A stretch of 64,000 nucleotides of DNA. Source: Dryas octopetala. Its lineage: Eukaryota > Streptophyta > Magnoliopsida > Rosales > Rosaceae. The stretch's first letter is position 1, and the number at the start of each line of letters is the position of its first letter. The position numbers were made by a program, and so were the translations under genes. Under the pieces are notes generated by a model, which saw nothing but the letters and a program-made list of their open reading frames with translations, searched no databases and had not been told where the DNA came from. Location: assembly GCA_963921425.1 (NCBI GenBank), contig OY992838.1:19571861-19635860 (forward strand), written 5' to 3'. Positions 1 through 10,471 of the stretch are shown here, one piece after another.

Positions 1-698
1 TACTCCTTGGGTATTATTACTAATGAAATTAGGAACACTTTTATGAAATGGTTCATTTGTAAAAAATAATAATAATAATAATAAATATATATATATACTA
101 AATAATACTCTTATAAGTTTCTAATTTCAATTTAGTAAATATTACTTAACTTGTTTCCAACTTTTATAGGACATGATATATACATTATATCATTATTACA
201 TTAAAAGAATAACGTACAAGAGAACCAATTCAAACATTATGAGGCTCAAATCAAGAATGATTGCAGAGGAAAGAGGTAGATGATAGGAAGAGTGAGGAGT
301 TAGATGATAGCACGGTGGATGATAGTGATGATAGCATAAGGGAGGATGCCAATGGAAGCAGAAGCTAATCCTCTCAAATACTTAGATCATTTGTCAAAAT
401 AAATTTCTAAGACAAAGATTAACAACTGTGTATAAAAAATTTTGTGTTGAAGACGAACTGCCAATCCGAGATGCAGACATTCTATGCAAAAATTAGAATT
501 TATCCAGAAATTCAAGAAATGATATACATAAATTTAGAAATGTGTCAACAAAGAAGTATTGAGATATACCTAAGGTGTGAAAAATATTCTAAAATTTCAG
601 ATAATATAAATAAAAGGACAAATTGCAATTTAGTACCTCAAGTATATCTCATATTGCAAGCTGGTACCTCGGGTTTAAATTTCAACTTTCGCATACCT
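1..698. other. AT-rich intergenic DNA
   Basis: No gene recognised. The stretch holds an AAT/TA-rich tract near 66-100 and, at about 610-697, a segment with phrases such as 'tagtacctca' that resembles the arm of a small fold-back or MITE element. The 95-aa frame at 444-731 has no recognisable domain and runs into the candidate LTR edge, so it is not called as a gene. Confidence 0.5.
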
Positions 699-2415
699 TG
701 TCACACCCCAAAGTGGGGTCTGTCACTTTGAGCATGTGGCAGCGCCACATTGGTCACCAACCTTGAGATTAAAATCATCCCAAAGAAAATGATCAATGTT
801 AGGCTAGCTAATTGACACTAGAGTTTGAACAAAATATCAAAGTAAAATTTTTTCTTTTAAACAAACAAATGTAATCAGCAAGAGTTGTTAAGTAGTGAGC
901 CAGTAAGTTTGAAAATGAATTCATGAAATGGAAAATAGACTCTTGCTTTAAAAATCAATAAGTGAAGTAAAATAACAAAAGGGTATTCATTAAACCTTTA
1001 ATTGAAACCAGTTATAGATTGAAACAATATAATAAGTAATGAGACATTCTAATCCTTAGAACATAAACTAGCAGATTTCTCAACCAAAGGATAAAATAAA
1101 GTTAAAATAAGAAAAGGAGTTGTTACACACTCATCCATGCTAGGATCCTCCTCACTCGAGTAGTAGGATGTTGGTGGTGTTGGAACTTCTACACTTGGAG
1201 ACCTATCTCTCCAGTTACTTCTTCCTTCTTCAAAATTCGTGAGGTCCACCATGCTAACCATTGTATATCCTAAGTTTTTCTACACTTAATAAACTGTGTA
1301 GGGGTGAGCATCACCAATACCACTGATCACACACTCAACTAATCTAAATCATTTCCAAACATTTCAAAGTAGTTTCAGATATGAAAGTAAGGCTTTATTA
1401 AATAAACATTTTTCCCAAACTGGCCGGATTTTCAAGCATAACATTCATAAGGCATTCAAACAATATTAATAAGTTCAAACCAATATAAACCATGTGAAAC
1501 TTATAACAAGAGTGTACATTAATTTTGTTTGAGGTTCTTAGAACAAGATATTGATATAACCAAACAATATGATTACTTCTTGGTCTCGGGTTATAATAAT
1601 AGTTTGCATAATTCAACAAATATCATAACCACAAATCATTACATGAAATGCAAATGCATGTATAAAAATAAAGAACAATGCAATTCGTACATTTTCTCCA
1701 TTTCAAAGCTCACCTATCAAAGTTTTAAGATAAAATAGTGGACTTATTCCCTAATTTGTAATTTGCAGTACCCCTATGCCCATTTCCTATTCTTCAATAG
1801 GTCTAGATAGTGAGATGTCCTTTAGTGGAAATAAATAAATCTATTCATTCCCCTTTAGCATATTCTTAAACCATATAACCTTCTAAAGACACTTGTATGC
1901 ATACTTTTAGGGAATTGAACTCAAGGATAAAGTTTTCGTCTTACCCTTTCATCTCTAATTAGGAAGTCTAAACACTCAAAATACATTATAATATACATTC
2001 TTGATTCAATATACATGCAATATGAATGCTAATGTAATGCAATGACAGTTTTCATAAAGGTAATCAAGCCTTCAATGAACCAGATTTCAATTATGCATAT
2101 TTAATCAAGGGATGATAGTTTCATATATGCATGTTTAATTCATTAAATAAATCATACAAGCATGCTCTTAATTAAGGAATTAAAAACCTGTAAATCACAT
2201 TAACAATAATACAAAAGTAGCATGCTTGTATTATATTCATTGCAATGCAAAGTAGGTTAGTTATCTACTGCCCTTTCAGTTTCAGTTCCTTAGCCTTTAG
2301 TCCAATTAGTTTACTCTCCTAAAGACATGCAATACTAAAGTAAAGCTATGAAATTAGATTCCAAATTATTCTTAATTTGTTTAAATGACCACTCTAATTA
2401 TGCAGGGTGTCAACA
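699..2415 (-). mobile_element. Candidate solo LTR, minus orientation (Ty3/gypsy-like)
   Basis: Read on the minus strand the block starts TGTTGACACCC and ends GGGGTGTGACA, the TG...CA ends and GGTGTNACA-type edge seen on many large plant gypsy LTRs. About 1.7 kb, no coding content and no internal domain beside it. I see no matching 5-bp target duplication, so the edges are tentative. It looks like an old fossil LTR. Confidence 0.4.
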
Positions 2416-3214
2416 ATTTATTATGAGGCTTGTTATTTAGAGGCCAGTAAGATTGGTAATCACATGAGATGTGAATGGACAAGAATTGTTCTATCATTGC
2501 TTATGGAAGCGCCTTTAACTATCATGTGTGGCTGCTTTGGAAGTAGTGAGCTTCCAACTAGGAGTCTTAGAGATCTAGAATATCCACCGAGGGGTGTGGA
2601 ATTCCGAAAAACTAGTGGGAGGTACCATAAAATATTTTAGTATGCTTCTAATTAAACATTGATGAAAATATCTACTAATTAATAAATTATTATTCATTTT
2701 CTGTACTGAGTGATATGATTAACCCACTCTCCTAGTTACTGGGCAATAACATTTTGACTGAATGATGTCGGAATCACAAAATTTATTTTGGCATTCGATA
2801 TCAAGTGTATCCTAAAAACTAAAGTGTTAGCAAAAGGAAGTAGGGCAAAGGTTATAACCTTAAGCCTAGAGCAAGATCCAGAAAAGTATTAGCCTAAAAA
2901 AAAGTGTTTCCAATAAGGCAAATATGGTCATAGGAAGAGGAATTGCAAGGAGTATCATGCATCTCTTCAGAAAAACAAGGCTTGAAAAGACATGTTTGAA
3001 ACTCTAAACATAGAGTCTATTTTGCTATTGATTCAATTTCTATTGAGTCAGATTCTGGTGCTAGTTCTCATGCAATGACTCGTAGAAACTAAGAGACTTA
3101 GTAAAAAAGGAAAAAAAAAAATAAAACCTAAAAAAGAAAAGGAAATATCATGTCCAGTAAAGTAATGACACATAAAGTGAGATACAAATGTTAAAAAAAA
3201 ACAAGTTGGGACAA
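2416..3214. other. Intergenic, no recognised feature
   Basis: A 77-codon frame at 2407-2640 has no family resemblance I can name and overlaps the LTR edge. The rest is low-complexity, A-rich sequence. Nothing else is supported. Confidence 0.5.
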
Positions 3215-3453
3215 TTAGCATTATTGATCCCAAACTAAGCCTTACTGCCTTAGCCAAAAAATAAAGAAATAAGACAGTGCAAATCAGCAGTGCAAATCAA
3301 CATTATAAAGAAATAAATAAAACAAGAAAGAAGAAAATTAAAAGAAGAAGCTGGAACCTTCCCTATATCTCTAAAATGCTCTAAAGAAAGTTGTCCAGTT
3401 TAGAATTTTCAAGAACCATGTACACCCCGCCACGTCCCTCTCTCGATCTCACA
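3215..3453 (+). repeat. Orphan duplicate of the small-HSP promoter region
   Basis: This block is near-identical to 5482-5695, the promoter of the small heat-shock gene at 5863. It keeps the same heat-shock elements: GAA-TTC at about 3354-3361 and GAA-TTC-GAA at 3403-3415. Homology stops just after 'cctctctcga', before the TATA box, and no HSP coding sequence follows. It also has a few extra bases (a doubled 'agtgcaaatca') relative to the intact copy. A fold-back element and the plastid atpH fragment lie between the two copies. Confidence 0.85.
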
Positions 3454-4106
3454 CGTATTTGCCAAGTTTTCAAGAAAAAAAAAATTCACTGAGAGCTCAG
3501 CGCTAAAAACACAAAAAAAAAAACAAAAACAAAAACATAATGTGAGCTTTATTTGTACAAAGTGAACTTATTTATCATTGCAACTTTTTAGGTGGATTTG
3601 ATTATCATTAAGGGTTGTAAAATGGACTTTAAAATAATGTACTTATAAATATATCCCTAAATAAGATTTTAAAAAATAAATAAATATAAAATTAAAAGAA
3701 GAAATAAAAGAGTACTTTTAAACATTTTATTCCCTAATTTAGATTAAATAAACAAACAAAATATGAAAAAGAACTAAAAAACCTAGCCAGCCCCACCCAA
3801 GCACCCAACCTGACCACCCTCCTCTCCTTCCTCATCCCTCCCTCCCTTCCTCTCACCCTTCTACTCACCCCACCGATCGAGCGATTCTCTCCCTCCCTCC
3901 CTCCTTTCCGAGGGCTTATGACCGGCGACGTGGTAGCCCGAAGTAGAGAAATCAGCACATTCCTATTGAGATGACAGTGTCCCAGCTCAGAGGTGCTTAA
4001 TTTGCCACACAACAACATGGGAAAGCACCCCCTAGTTACTTATTCCCAAGCCCCAAAAACTTTTGCTCCCAACCACTGTTTTGAAAATAAGTTACTTTTA
4101 TATTTT

Positions 4107-4887
4107 GGCTTATTTACTAGTTTGCCCCTTGAAAGTATCTTCAATTCACATTACCCCCTAAGGTTTATTTTGTATCACATTACCCCCTGAAACTAATTCT
4201 CATGTATCACTTTGCCCACTTCGTATTTTTACAAACTTTGGAAATTAATTAAAAATAGCTCTGGACTCAGAAAAATACACGGAAAATTCCTACGGACTCG
4301 TCTTGACTCGTTCTAATTTACTATGAGGTCAAATTCCAAATTTATTTCTAGAAAATTAAAATAAATTTCCCTCTATAAAAATTCTAAAATTTCCATAAGG
4401 TCTCGAATGAATTCTCAAAAATATTTTGCAAATTACCAAAAACCTATTTTAGATAATTCCTCCTAGACTTTACGAAAATTTTAGAATTTTTCTAGAACTT
4501 ATTTTCCTTTAAGACCGAGAGGTCTTTTGGGTAGCAAGTGTTCAAAAGAAAGGTAGTGTTATTTTTTAGAAGACCAATGATGCAAACTTCGTATTTTTTG
4601 GAGTTCCGGAGATGATCCTATGATTTTTCAAAGAGTCTTGAGTATTTTAATTTTTTGAAAACACTCAGATGGAAAATTGGTAATAGTCACAACGAATCCG
4701 TAGGAATTTTTTGTGTATTTTTCTGAGTTCGAAGCTATTTTTAATTAATTTCAAAAGTTTGTAAAAATAGAAAGTGGGCAAAGTAATACACGAAAATTAG
4801 TTTCAAGGAGTAATGTGATACAAAATAAACCTTAGGGGGTGAAGTGAGAATTGAAGTTACTTTCAAGGGGTGAAATAGTAAATAAGC
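4107..4887. mobile_element. Fold-back (long-TIR) Mutator-like non-autonomous element
   Basis: The two ends are long imperfect inverted repeats of roughly 200 bp. The left end reads GGCTTATTTACTAG.TTGCCCCTTGAAAG and the right end is its complement. Phrases such as 'taccccctgaaac' and 'agtttgtaaaaat' pair across the element. Flanks TTTATATTT (left) and TTTATGTTT (right) look like a 9-bp target duplication with one mismatch, as in Mutator-like elements. No transposase is encoded. Confidence 0.65.
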
Positions 4888-5061
4888 TTTATGTTTTTTA
4901 ATCAAACACCTCATTATTGAAAATAATGCAATCCCAAACTAGTAGTGCTAGACATTCTAACTTTTTTTTCAACTTACATAACATTTATACATTGGACACT
5001 AAAAAATAAAAAAAATAATAATAAAATAATAATAAAATATCATGTCTAATCTTAATGCTGG

Positions 5062-5385
<324 letters not shown>

Positions 5386-5601
5386 TTTTTTATTTCCTTG
5401 GATTTGATTTGCTGCTCTTGTTTTTTTTTTTTTTTTTTCAAATTATATTAAGATTAAGTTAAGGTTTAACTCCTACAATTAAATTAACATTATTGATTGC
5501 AAACTAAGCCTTAGCCAAAAAATAAAGAAATAAGACCGTGCAAATCAACATAATAAAGAAATAAATAAAACAAGAAAGAAGAAAATTAAAAGAAGAAGCT
5601 G

Positions 5602-5609
5602 GAACCTTC
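5602..5609 (+). promoter_or_regulatory. Heat-shock element (2-unit)
   Basis: GAAccTTC: two inverted nGAAn units in correct 5-bp phase, about 110 bp upstream of the TATA box of the small heat-shock gene. Likely a secondary binding site for heat-shock factor. Confidence 0.6.
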
Positions 5610-5650
5610 CCTATATCTCTAAAAAGCTCTAGAGAAAGTTGTCCAGTTCA

Positions 5651-5663
5651 GAATTTTCAAGAA
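5651..5663 (+). promoter_or_regulatory. Heat-shock element, perfect 3-unit
   Basis: GAAttTTCaaGAA is a perfect three-unit heat-shock element, the minimum site for a heat-shock factor trimer. It lies 57 bp upstream of the TATA box, the usual place in plant small-HSP promoters. Confidence 0.88.
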
Positions 5664-5719
5664 CCATGTACACCCCGCCACGTCCCTCTCTCGAACTCTC
5701 CTCTGTAAGTTCCACACTC

Positions 5720-5727
5720 TATAAATA
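5720..5727 (+). promoter_or_regulatory. TATA box of the small heat-shock gene
   Basis: TATAAATA lies 136 bp upstream of the ATG. Initiation about 30 bp downstream would give a 5' UTR near 110 nt, normal for this family. Confidence 0.8.
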
Positions 5728-5862
5728 CATTCCTAGCCTGTCCAAACTCAGACAAGAAGAGACAGTGCACACTAGAACGGCAACATACCATCTTTTCTTC
5801 TTCATCAAACCAATCCATTCCCGCAAAGGATAAGAGATCGAAAACTAAATAAAGATCGAGAA

Positions 5863-6489
5863 ATGGGGCAATTACGTTCACTTGTCTTTACCTTGAGCTT
5901 CCTCCTTGTCTGTCTTTCTGGGTCCTCCAACGGGTCATTGCTGCCATTCCTAGATCATCGTCCAGCAGGAAGTTTGCTGGTTGATCATCTGTGGTCGGAC
6001 CACTTTGCAGACCCGTTCCGAGTGCTTGAGCAGATCCCATTTGATGTCCTTGACAAAGACAAAGACGACGGGGTGGCGGTGGCACTCTCTGCAACGAGGG
6101 TGGACTGGAAAGAAACGCCAGAGGGTCATGTTATAATGTTGGATGTGCCGGGACTAAACAAGGAGGAGCTGAAGATCGAGGTGGAGGAGAACCGGGTGCT
6201 GAGAGTGAGTGGGGAGAGGAAGAGAGAAGAAGAGAAGAAAGGGGATCATATTCATTGGCACCGACTTGAGAGGTCTTACGGAAAGTTTTGGAGACAGTTT
6301 AGGTTGCCAGACAACGTGGATTTGGACTCTGTGAAGGCCAAGTTGGAGAATGGGGTCCTCACTTTGACACTGCCCAAGTTGTCTCCTGATAAGATCAAGG
6401 GTCCTAGGGTGATTAGCCTCGCTGGAGGAGATGATCAGGATCAGCCTGCAACCAAGCCCAAGCTCAGTGAGGCCAAGCAAGAGCTTTGA
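5863..6489 (+). CDS. ER-targeted small heat-shock protein, about 22 kDa class
   Basis: Single-exon 208-aa small heat-shock protein, an ATP-independent holdase that keeps unfolding proteins soluble under heat. Residues 1-25 ([20 protein letters not shown]) form a signal peptide. The alpha-crystallin domain runs from about residue 80 ([19 protein letters not shown]) to 175 and ends in the family signature [10 protein letters not shown]. The C-terminus is KQEL, close to KDEL/HDEL retrieval signals, which with the signal peptide points to the ER lumen or endomembranes (the plant 22-kDa ER class). The length is typical and the frame intact. The start is the first ATG after the UTR and the one that includes the signal peptide. 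Upstream heat-shock elements and a TATA box predict strong heat induction. AATAAA signals follow at 6539 and 6591. Confidence 0.95.
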   Translation: MGQLRSLVFTLSFLLVCLSGSSNGSLLPFLDHRPAGSLLVDHLWSDHFADPFRVLEQIPFDVLDKDKDDGVAVALSATRVDWKETPEGHVIMLDVPGLNKEELKIEVEENRVLRVSGERKREEEKKGDHIHWHRLERSYGKFWRQFRLPDNVDLDSVKAKLENGVLTLTLPKLSPDKIKGPRVISLAGGDDQDQPATKPKLSEAKQEL

Positions 6490-6538
6490 ACCTAAGAATT
6501 ATTTCCTATATAATCATAATATATGCATCTTGTAAATT

Positions 6539-6596
6539 AATAAATATCGATGTTTTCGAATCAGTATGTATCACTCTCTGTTTGTTAGAAAATAAA
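6539..6596 (+). terminator. Polyadenylation signals of the small heat-shock gene
   Basis: Two AATAAA hexamers, at 6539-6544 and 6591-6596, lie 50 and 102 bp after the stop codon in a T-rich context, as expected for a plant 3' UTR. Confidence 0.6.
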
Positions 6597-6599
6597 GTT

Positions 6600-7660
6600 T
6601 TGTAACCGATTTTCTTTTCTTTTTTACATCTTGTGCTGGGTCTTACTACAAGTCCTTGTCTGTCATGGTGTGAATTTTCATGATAAACACATATAAAACA
6701 AAAACCCGAAACATTTTGCTTAATAACGTCTAAAGCAAACCTTAAGCCTTAATTTCAGAATCACTTTCACATACTGGTGTTATTACTAATGCAGCTGCTC
6801 GTCTTCTTACTTTGGCTGCTGTCAGCTCTTGTTCAAGGGAAGGGATGAAGGTGAAAGGATAGGGTCAAATTGGGTACGGTTTACAAAACATGATTAAAAA
6901 GTAATAATAAATGTAACAAATTGCATTACTCTGCTGAGTTGAATCCTCATTCCCTTAGTACAGTACTGTAGTCTGAGAAAGAGCTACAATTTGTGGCGTC
7001 TCAATGTTGACTCTTGTCCCAAACAGCTATGGCTTCCAATATACGAAATGTCAGCAATCTGCCATTTTAATTCGGAACTGAATAAAAGAACATTGATTCG
7101 GAAATGACAATAAAGCTCAAATAATGCACTTTTTTTTTTTTTTTTGAGAAGAAACAAAATCCAATTTCAACTCTAACTTTAAACCACAATCTTCAGCCTG
7201 ATTGAAAGGAAGGGAAGGAATATAGGTTAAGGGAGAAAGAAACATCAATGCTTTGGGAAGCACCAAATGTTTGTCTAGATCTACTTAATCCAATACAAGA
7301 CCACAACTGACGATAAAAATCAAGTTCACAATAATGAAGTTCCATCAAGAAATAAACAATAGAAAACACATACACGAGATAAAGGGCAAGCATAAAGTAG
7401 TAAGTGTTAAACAAACTCCAGTTAGTCTCCACAAAGCAAGAAATTAACAAAAAGTAAATAGAAGAGAATCCAGCAAAAAAAAAGAGCATACAATTGCATA
7501 TATTAATGTAATCTGTCAAAAAATTAATGACAAAAACAACAGTGTTGAAATTCTTACCAGAACAAAAAAATTGATGCTTCTAGTTGTCACTTGGAAAGCA
7601 TACAAAAAGACCAACTGGGGGTATGCAGTTGGAAATTACCAACTCGATCGGCTAGAAGAC
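6600..7660. other. Intergenic between convergent HSP and PPR loci
   Basis: Nothing firmly recognised. A 108-codon hydrophobic frame on the minus strand (7193-7519) lacks a recognisable domain and may just be transcribed 3' flank of the PPR locus. A T-run lies at about 7131-7145. Confidence 0.4.
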
Positions 7661-7664
7661 CCTT

Positions 7665-7840
7665 CAATGTTTAGTACACAAGGCTTCCGCTAATGAAGGG
7701 TCCGGAGGAGGCAAAGACGTACGCAGTCATACACTTATTTCCAGAGAGGCTAATTACGAAACTTGATTAACCCACGACCACCGAGTCATTAGCCACTAAT
7801 GCAACTAGCAAAACAAGTTCGTTTAATTTCCCACTCTCAT
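7665..7840. repeat. SINE-like fragment
   Basis: Contains 'agggtccggaggaggcaaag' followed closely by 'acgtacgcagtcatac' and 'ccagagaggcta'. This is the body motif order of widespread plant SINE-type repeats (agggtctgggg...gtacgcagacc...gagaggc). The tRNA-like head and poly-A or T tail are not clear, so this is a degenerate fragment. Confidence 0.5.
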
Positions 7841-7930
7841 CCTCACGTCTATGTAAAAAGATGAAGAATGTGAATATAGAATAGGAATCAGAACCTTTGC
7901 TCGAATTAAATCTGGGCTTATAAGCTCATT

Positions 7931-9525
7931 TCAAATCATGGGTTGAGAAGAATGAGGAGTTTGAGAATTAATAATAAAGCCAACAAGGACGTCCAGGATT
8001 TTGTAGATCTCTTCCGTTCTAGGATGTGTTTTTTCAACAGAATAAAACTGGTAAACTTGGTTATCAACCTCAATCCAACTGCAACCTGGGGTCTTATAAG
8101 CATTTCGCTCCCTCAGCATCTTTCTGACCTTCCGGACATCATCCCACTTCCCCAACTGCCCATATATATTGGCCAACATGATGCCATAACCACCATTATT
8201 TGGATCAATTTGAATCAATTTTTTAACTGAAAATTCAGCCAGATCAGTTCGACCATAAATTTTACATCCATTAAGCAGAGAACCCCACACAACCTCATCG
8301 GGTTCAATTCCCATTCCCCTCACAACTTCCATGGCTTCCTCAAATCGACCTGCTCGACCAAGAAGGTCTATCAAGCATCCATAGTGTTTCAATCTGAGGC
8401 TCAATTCTGTAACCCTGAGTCATCAAATCAAAATAAGAAATACCTTTCTCAACCAATCCTCCATGAGTACAAGCATTGAATAAGCCAACAAAAGTGACCT
8501 CATCTGGTCTTACATCATCCCACACTGTATCATCTCCTCAAACACACCAATTGCACTGTTGCTTTGGCCATGGAGAGCATAAGAATTGATCATGGAATTC
8601 CAAGATGTCAAGCTTTTTCGTGAGGTCCTGTCAAAAACCCTTCTTGCCACTTTGAAGCTTCCACATTTCCCATACATATCTACCAGAGCATTTGAAACAA
8701 ATGAATCAGGACCAAGCGCATTTTTGTATAGCTGTGGATCCCTTTACCAAGCTGCAGCATGCCAGTATGGCTACAAGCAGAAAGTGCGCAAACAACTGTA
8801 ACCTGACTTGGTCTATTTTCTCGATGTTGTCCCCCATGCTCAAGAAGACACATTCTTTTGAACAAAGAAATTGCCTCCGAGAACTGGCCGTTCTGCGTGC
8901 ACCCGGCAATAACAGCATTCCAAGAAGGGACATCTCTCTCCGTCATCTTCTCAAACAACAACATAGCATTGCCAATCTCCGCAACTCTAGTGTACTCAGA
9001 AATCATAGCCGTCCAGGACACGACATTTTTCTCAGACATTCCATCAAATACTTGTCTTGCAGAGCAAACATCCAAACGGAACCTCGAGTAGGAATCAACA
9101 AGAGCTGTTCGAACAACTGGGTATTGGCCAAAACCAGATTTCATGATGTGGGTATGCACCAATTGAGTCCCATGAGAATCAAAAACCTCTGGACAAGATT
9201 TCAAGACGTGGGGGTATATAAAATGGTTGGGTCGAGGACGTCCCTGACGAAGCATGTATTGGTACAATAGACAAGCAGAATGGTGGTGGGATTGGGAGGC
9301 ATAACCGGTGATCATGGCAGCGAATAGGTATACATTGGGAGAATGGAGACGGTCGAAGATTACGCGAGCATAGGGAAGGTTGGCGAGTGTGAGAAGGCAA
9401 AAGCGGACGAGTTTGAAGGCGTAGAGCTGAGTTTGGCCGTAGCCCAGGGTGATAATAAAGACTTGCAGTTGCTTCAGATGGTTGATGTTTTTGCATTTTG
9501 CAAGCAGTTGGTTTAGATTCACCAT
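7931..9525 (-). pseudogene. PPR protein pseudogene (PLS class, E type; At1g33350-like)
   Basis: PPR proteins bind organellar RNA one base per repeat; PLS-class members act mainly in C-to-U editing. The start region (MVNLNQLLAKCKNINHLKQL), motifs such as NVVSWTAMISEYTRV and DVPSWNAVIAGCTQNG, and the end HYGCLIDLLGRAGRFEEAME...GCSWIEV match the Arabidopsis At1g33350 family along its length. The coding sequence is in three frames: a one-base loss in an A-run near 8718, a shift near 8518 (after FEEMIQCG), and an extra base near 8397 (IEP/RLKHYG). Between 8520 and 8718 the frame reads NALVDMYGKCGSF and SLTSWNSMINSYALHG. There is no DYW tail. Three shifts over 1.6 kb indicate a pseudogene unless the assembly is poor here. 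A Mutator-like element lies about 30 bp upstream of the ATG. Confidence 0.85.
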
Positions 9526-9547
9526 CTTATTCCTTACTGGGGTTTCT

Positions 9548-9866
9548 CTCTATTACGAGAGTGTTGCTATTTGCACACCATTTTTATCTTTTTGCACACC
9601 CCGCTATTTGCACTTTTTTTTTTCTTTTTGCACATCTCTTTTACACTTTTTCTCATTTTACACCCCAACACTCCTCTCACTATTGAAATTTTTCATATAC
9701 ACACATATTTCAATTACCTAAATATCTTAATTCATTAATCTTAACAAATTTCTCTTATACACCCGACTTAATCCATTCAAACAATACACATCCACCATCT
9801 TTTTTGTCTCCCGTACAGCCTTCCCCCCCTTTTTTTTTTCTTCTTTTTCCCCCTACTTGAGCCACC

Positions 9867-9906
<40 letters not shown>

Positions 9907-10016
9907 CATGCACCACCACCACTACACCACCAAAACAACCACCACGTACCACCACCACCACCACCACCACCTTCTTCTTCCTTCTACCCAAGCCAAAACA
10001 GCCACTACTACCTTCT

Positions 10017-10070
<54 letters not shown>

Positions 10071-10236
10071 CCAAGTAGATATCAAAAAAAAAAATTGGGC
10101 ACAGGTGATTCGGTGGACCAGTGATAGGGGTGTGAATGAGAGAAAGAAAGAGAAGAGGGGTTTTGTGGTCTTTTTCCTTGGGTTTATTGTTTTTTTTTTT
10201 AAATAAGGGTGTGCAAATAGCAGCACTCTCTATTAC
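9548..10236. mobile_element. Mutator-like non-autonomous element with 9-bp target duplication
   Basis: Element 9557-10227, flanked on both sides by CTCTATTAC (9548-9556 and 10228-10236). The terminal inverted repeats are AGTG(T/C)TGCTATTTGCACACC. The interior is low-complexity: (CT)n tracts at about 9871-9903 and 10026-10068, CAC/ACC repeats and a polypurine arm. No transposase. The 9-bp duplication is the Mutator hallmark. A related copy lies at about 19420-19876. The insertion sits just upstream of the PPR pseudogene's ATG, inside its leader or promoter. Confidence 0.75.
9871..10069. repeat. CT/CAC microsatellites
   Basis: Two (CT)n runs of about 33 and 45 bp flank CAC/ACC trinucleotide repeats. 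They create long repetitive frames (poly-Ser-Leu, poly-His, poly-Arg-Glu) that are not genes. Confidence 0.9.
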
Positions 10237-10471
10237 ATTGAGTTTGATTCTGAATTTATAAAAGACCATAGATGTCCCCAAGGCCCAAACTACCAAATAA
10301 ATGGGCTTCTAGAGAAAATTAAGCTTAGGTCTAAATTTGAACTATCAGACTAAACCATATAAATTTTTAGATTTTGATTAAAACCCATTTTTTAAGATTG
10401 AGGTCCAAAAATTGTGAGACATCATCAATTAATAACTTTTTAATAAAAATAGAATAATTATGCAATACAAA

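Noticed and set aside
3734-4018. Arg/Gly-rich minus frame
   Set aside because: Comes from a CT-rich tract and has no domain.
5888-6480. Minus-strand frames opposite the small HSP
   Set aside because: Shadows of a well-supported alpha-crystallin gene on the plus strand.
7193-7519. 108-aa hydrophobic minus-strand frame
   Set aside because: Membrane-like composition but biased by T-rich DNA; no family resemblance, no promoter or splice context.
8692-9270. Plus-strand 192-aa frame
   Set aside because: Opposite strand of the PPR pseudogene, with no recognisable protein features.
9755-10296. Long frames of poly-Arg-Glu, poly-His or poly-Ser-Leu
   Set aside because: They are translations of CT/GA and CAC microsatellites inside a Mutator-like element.
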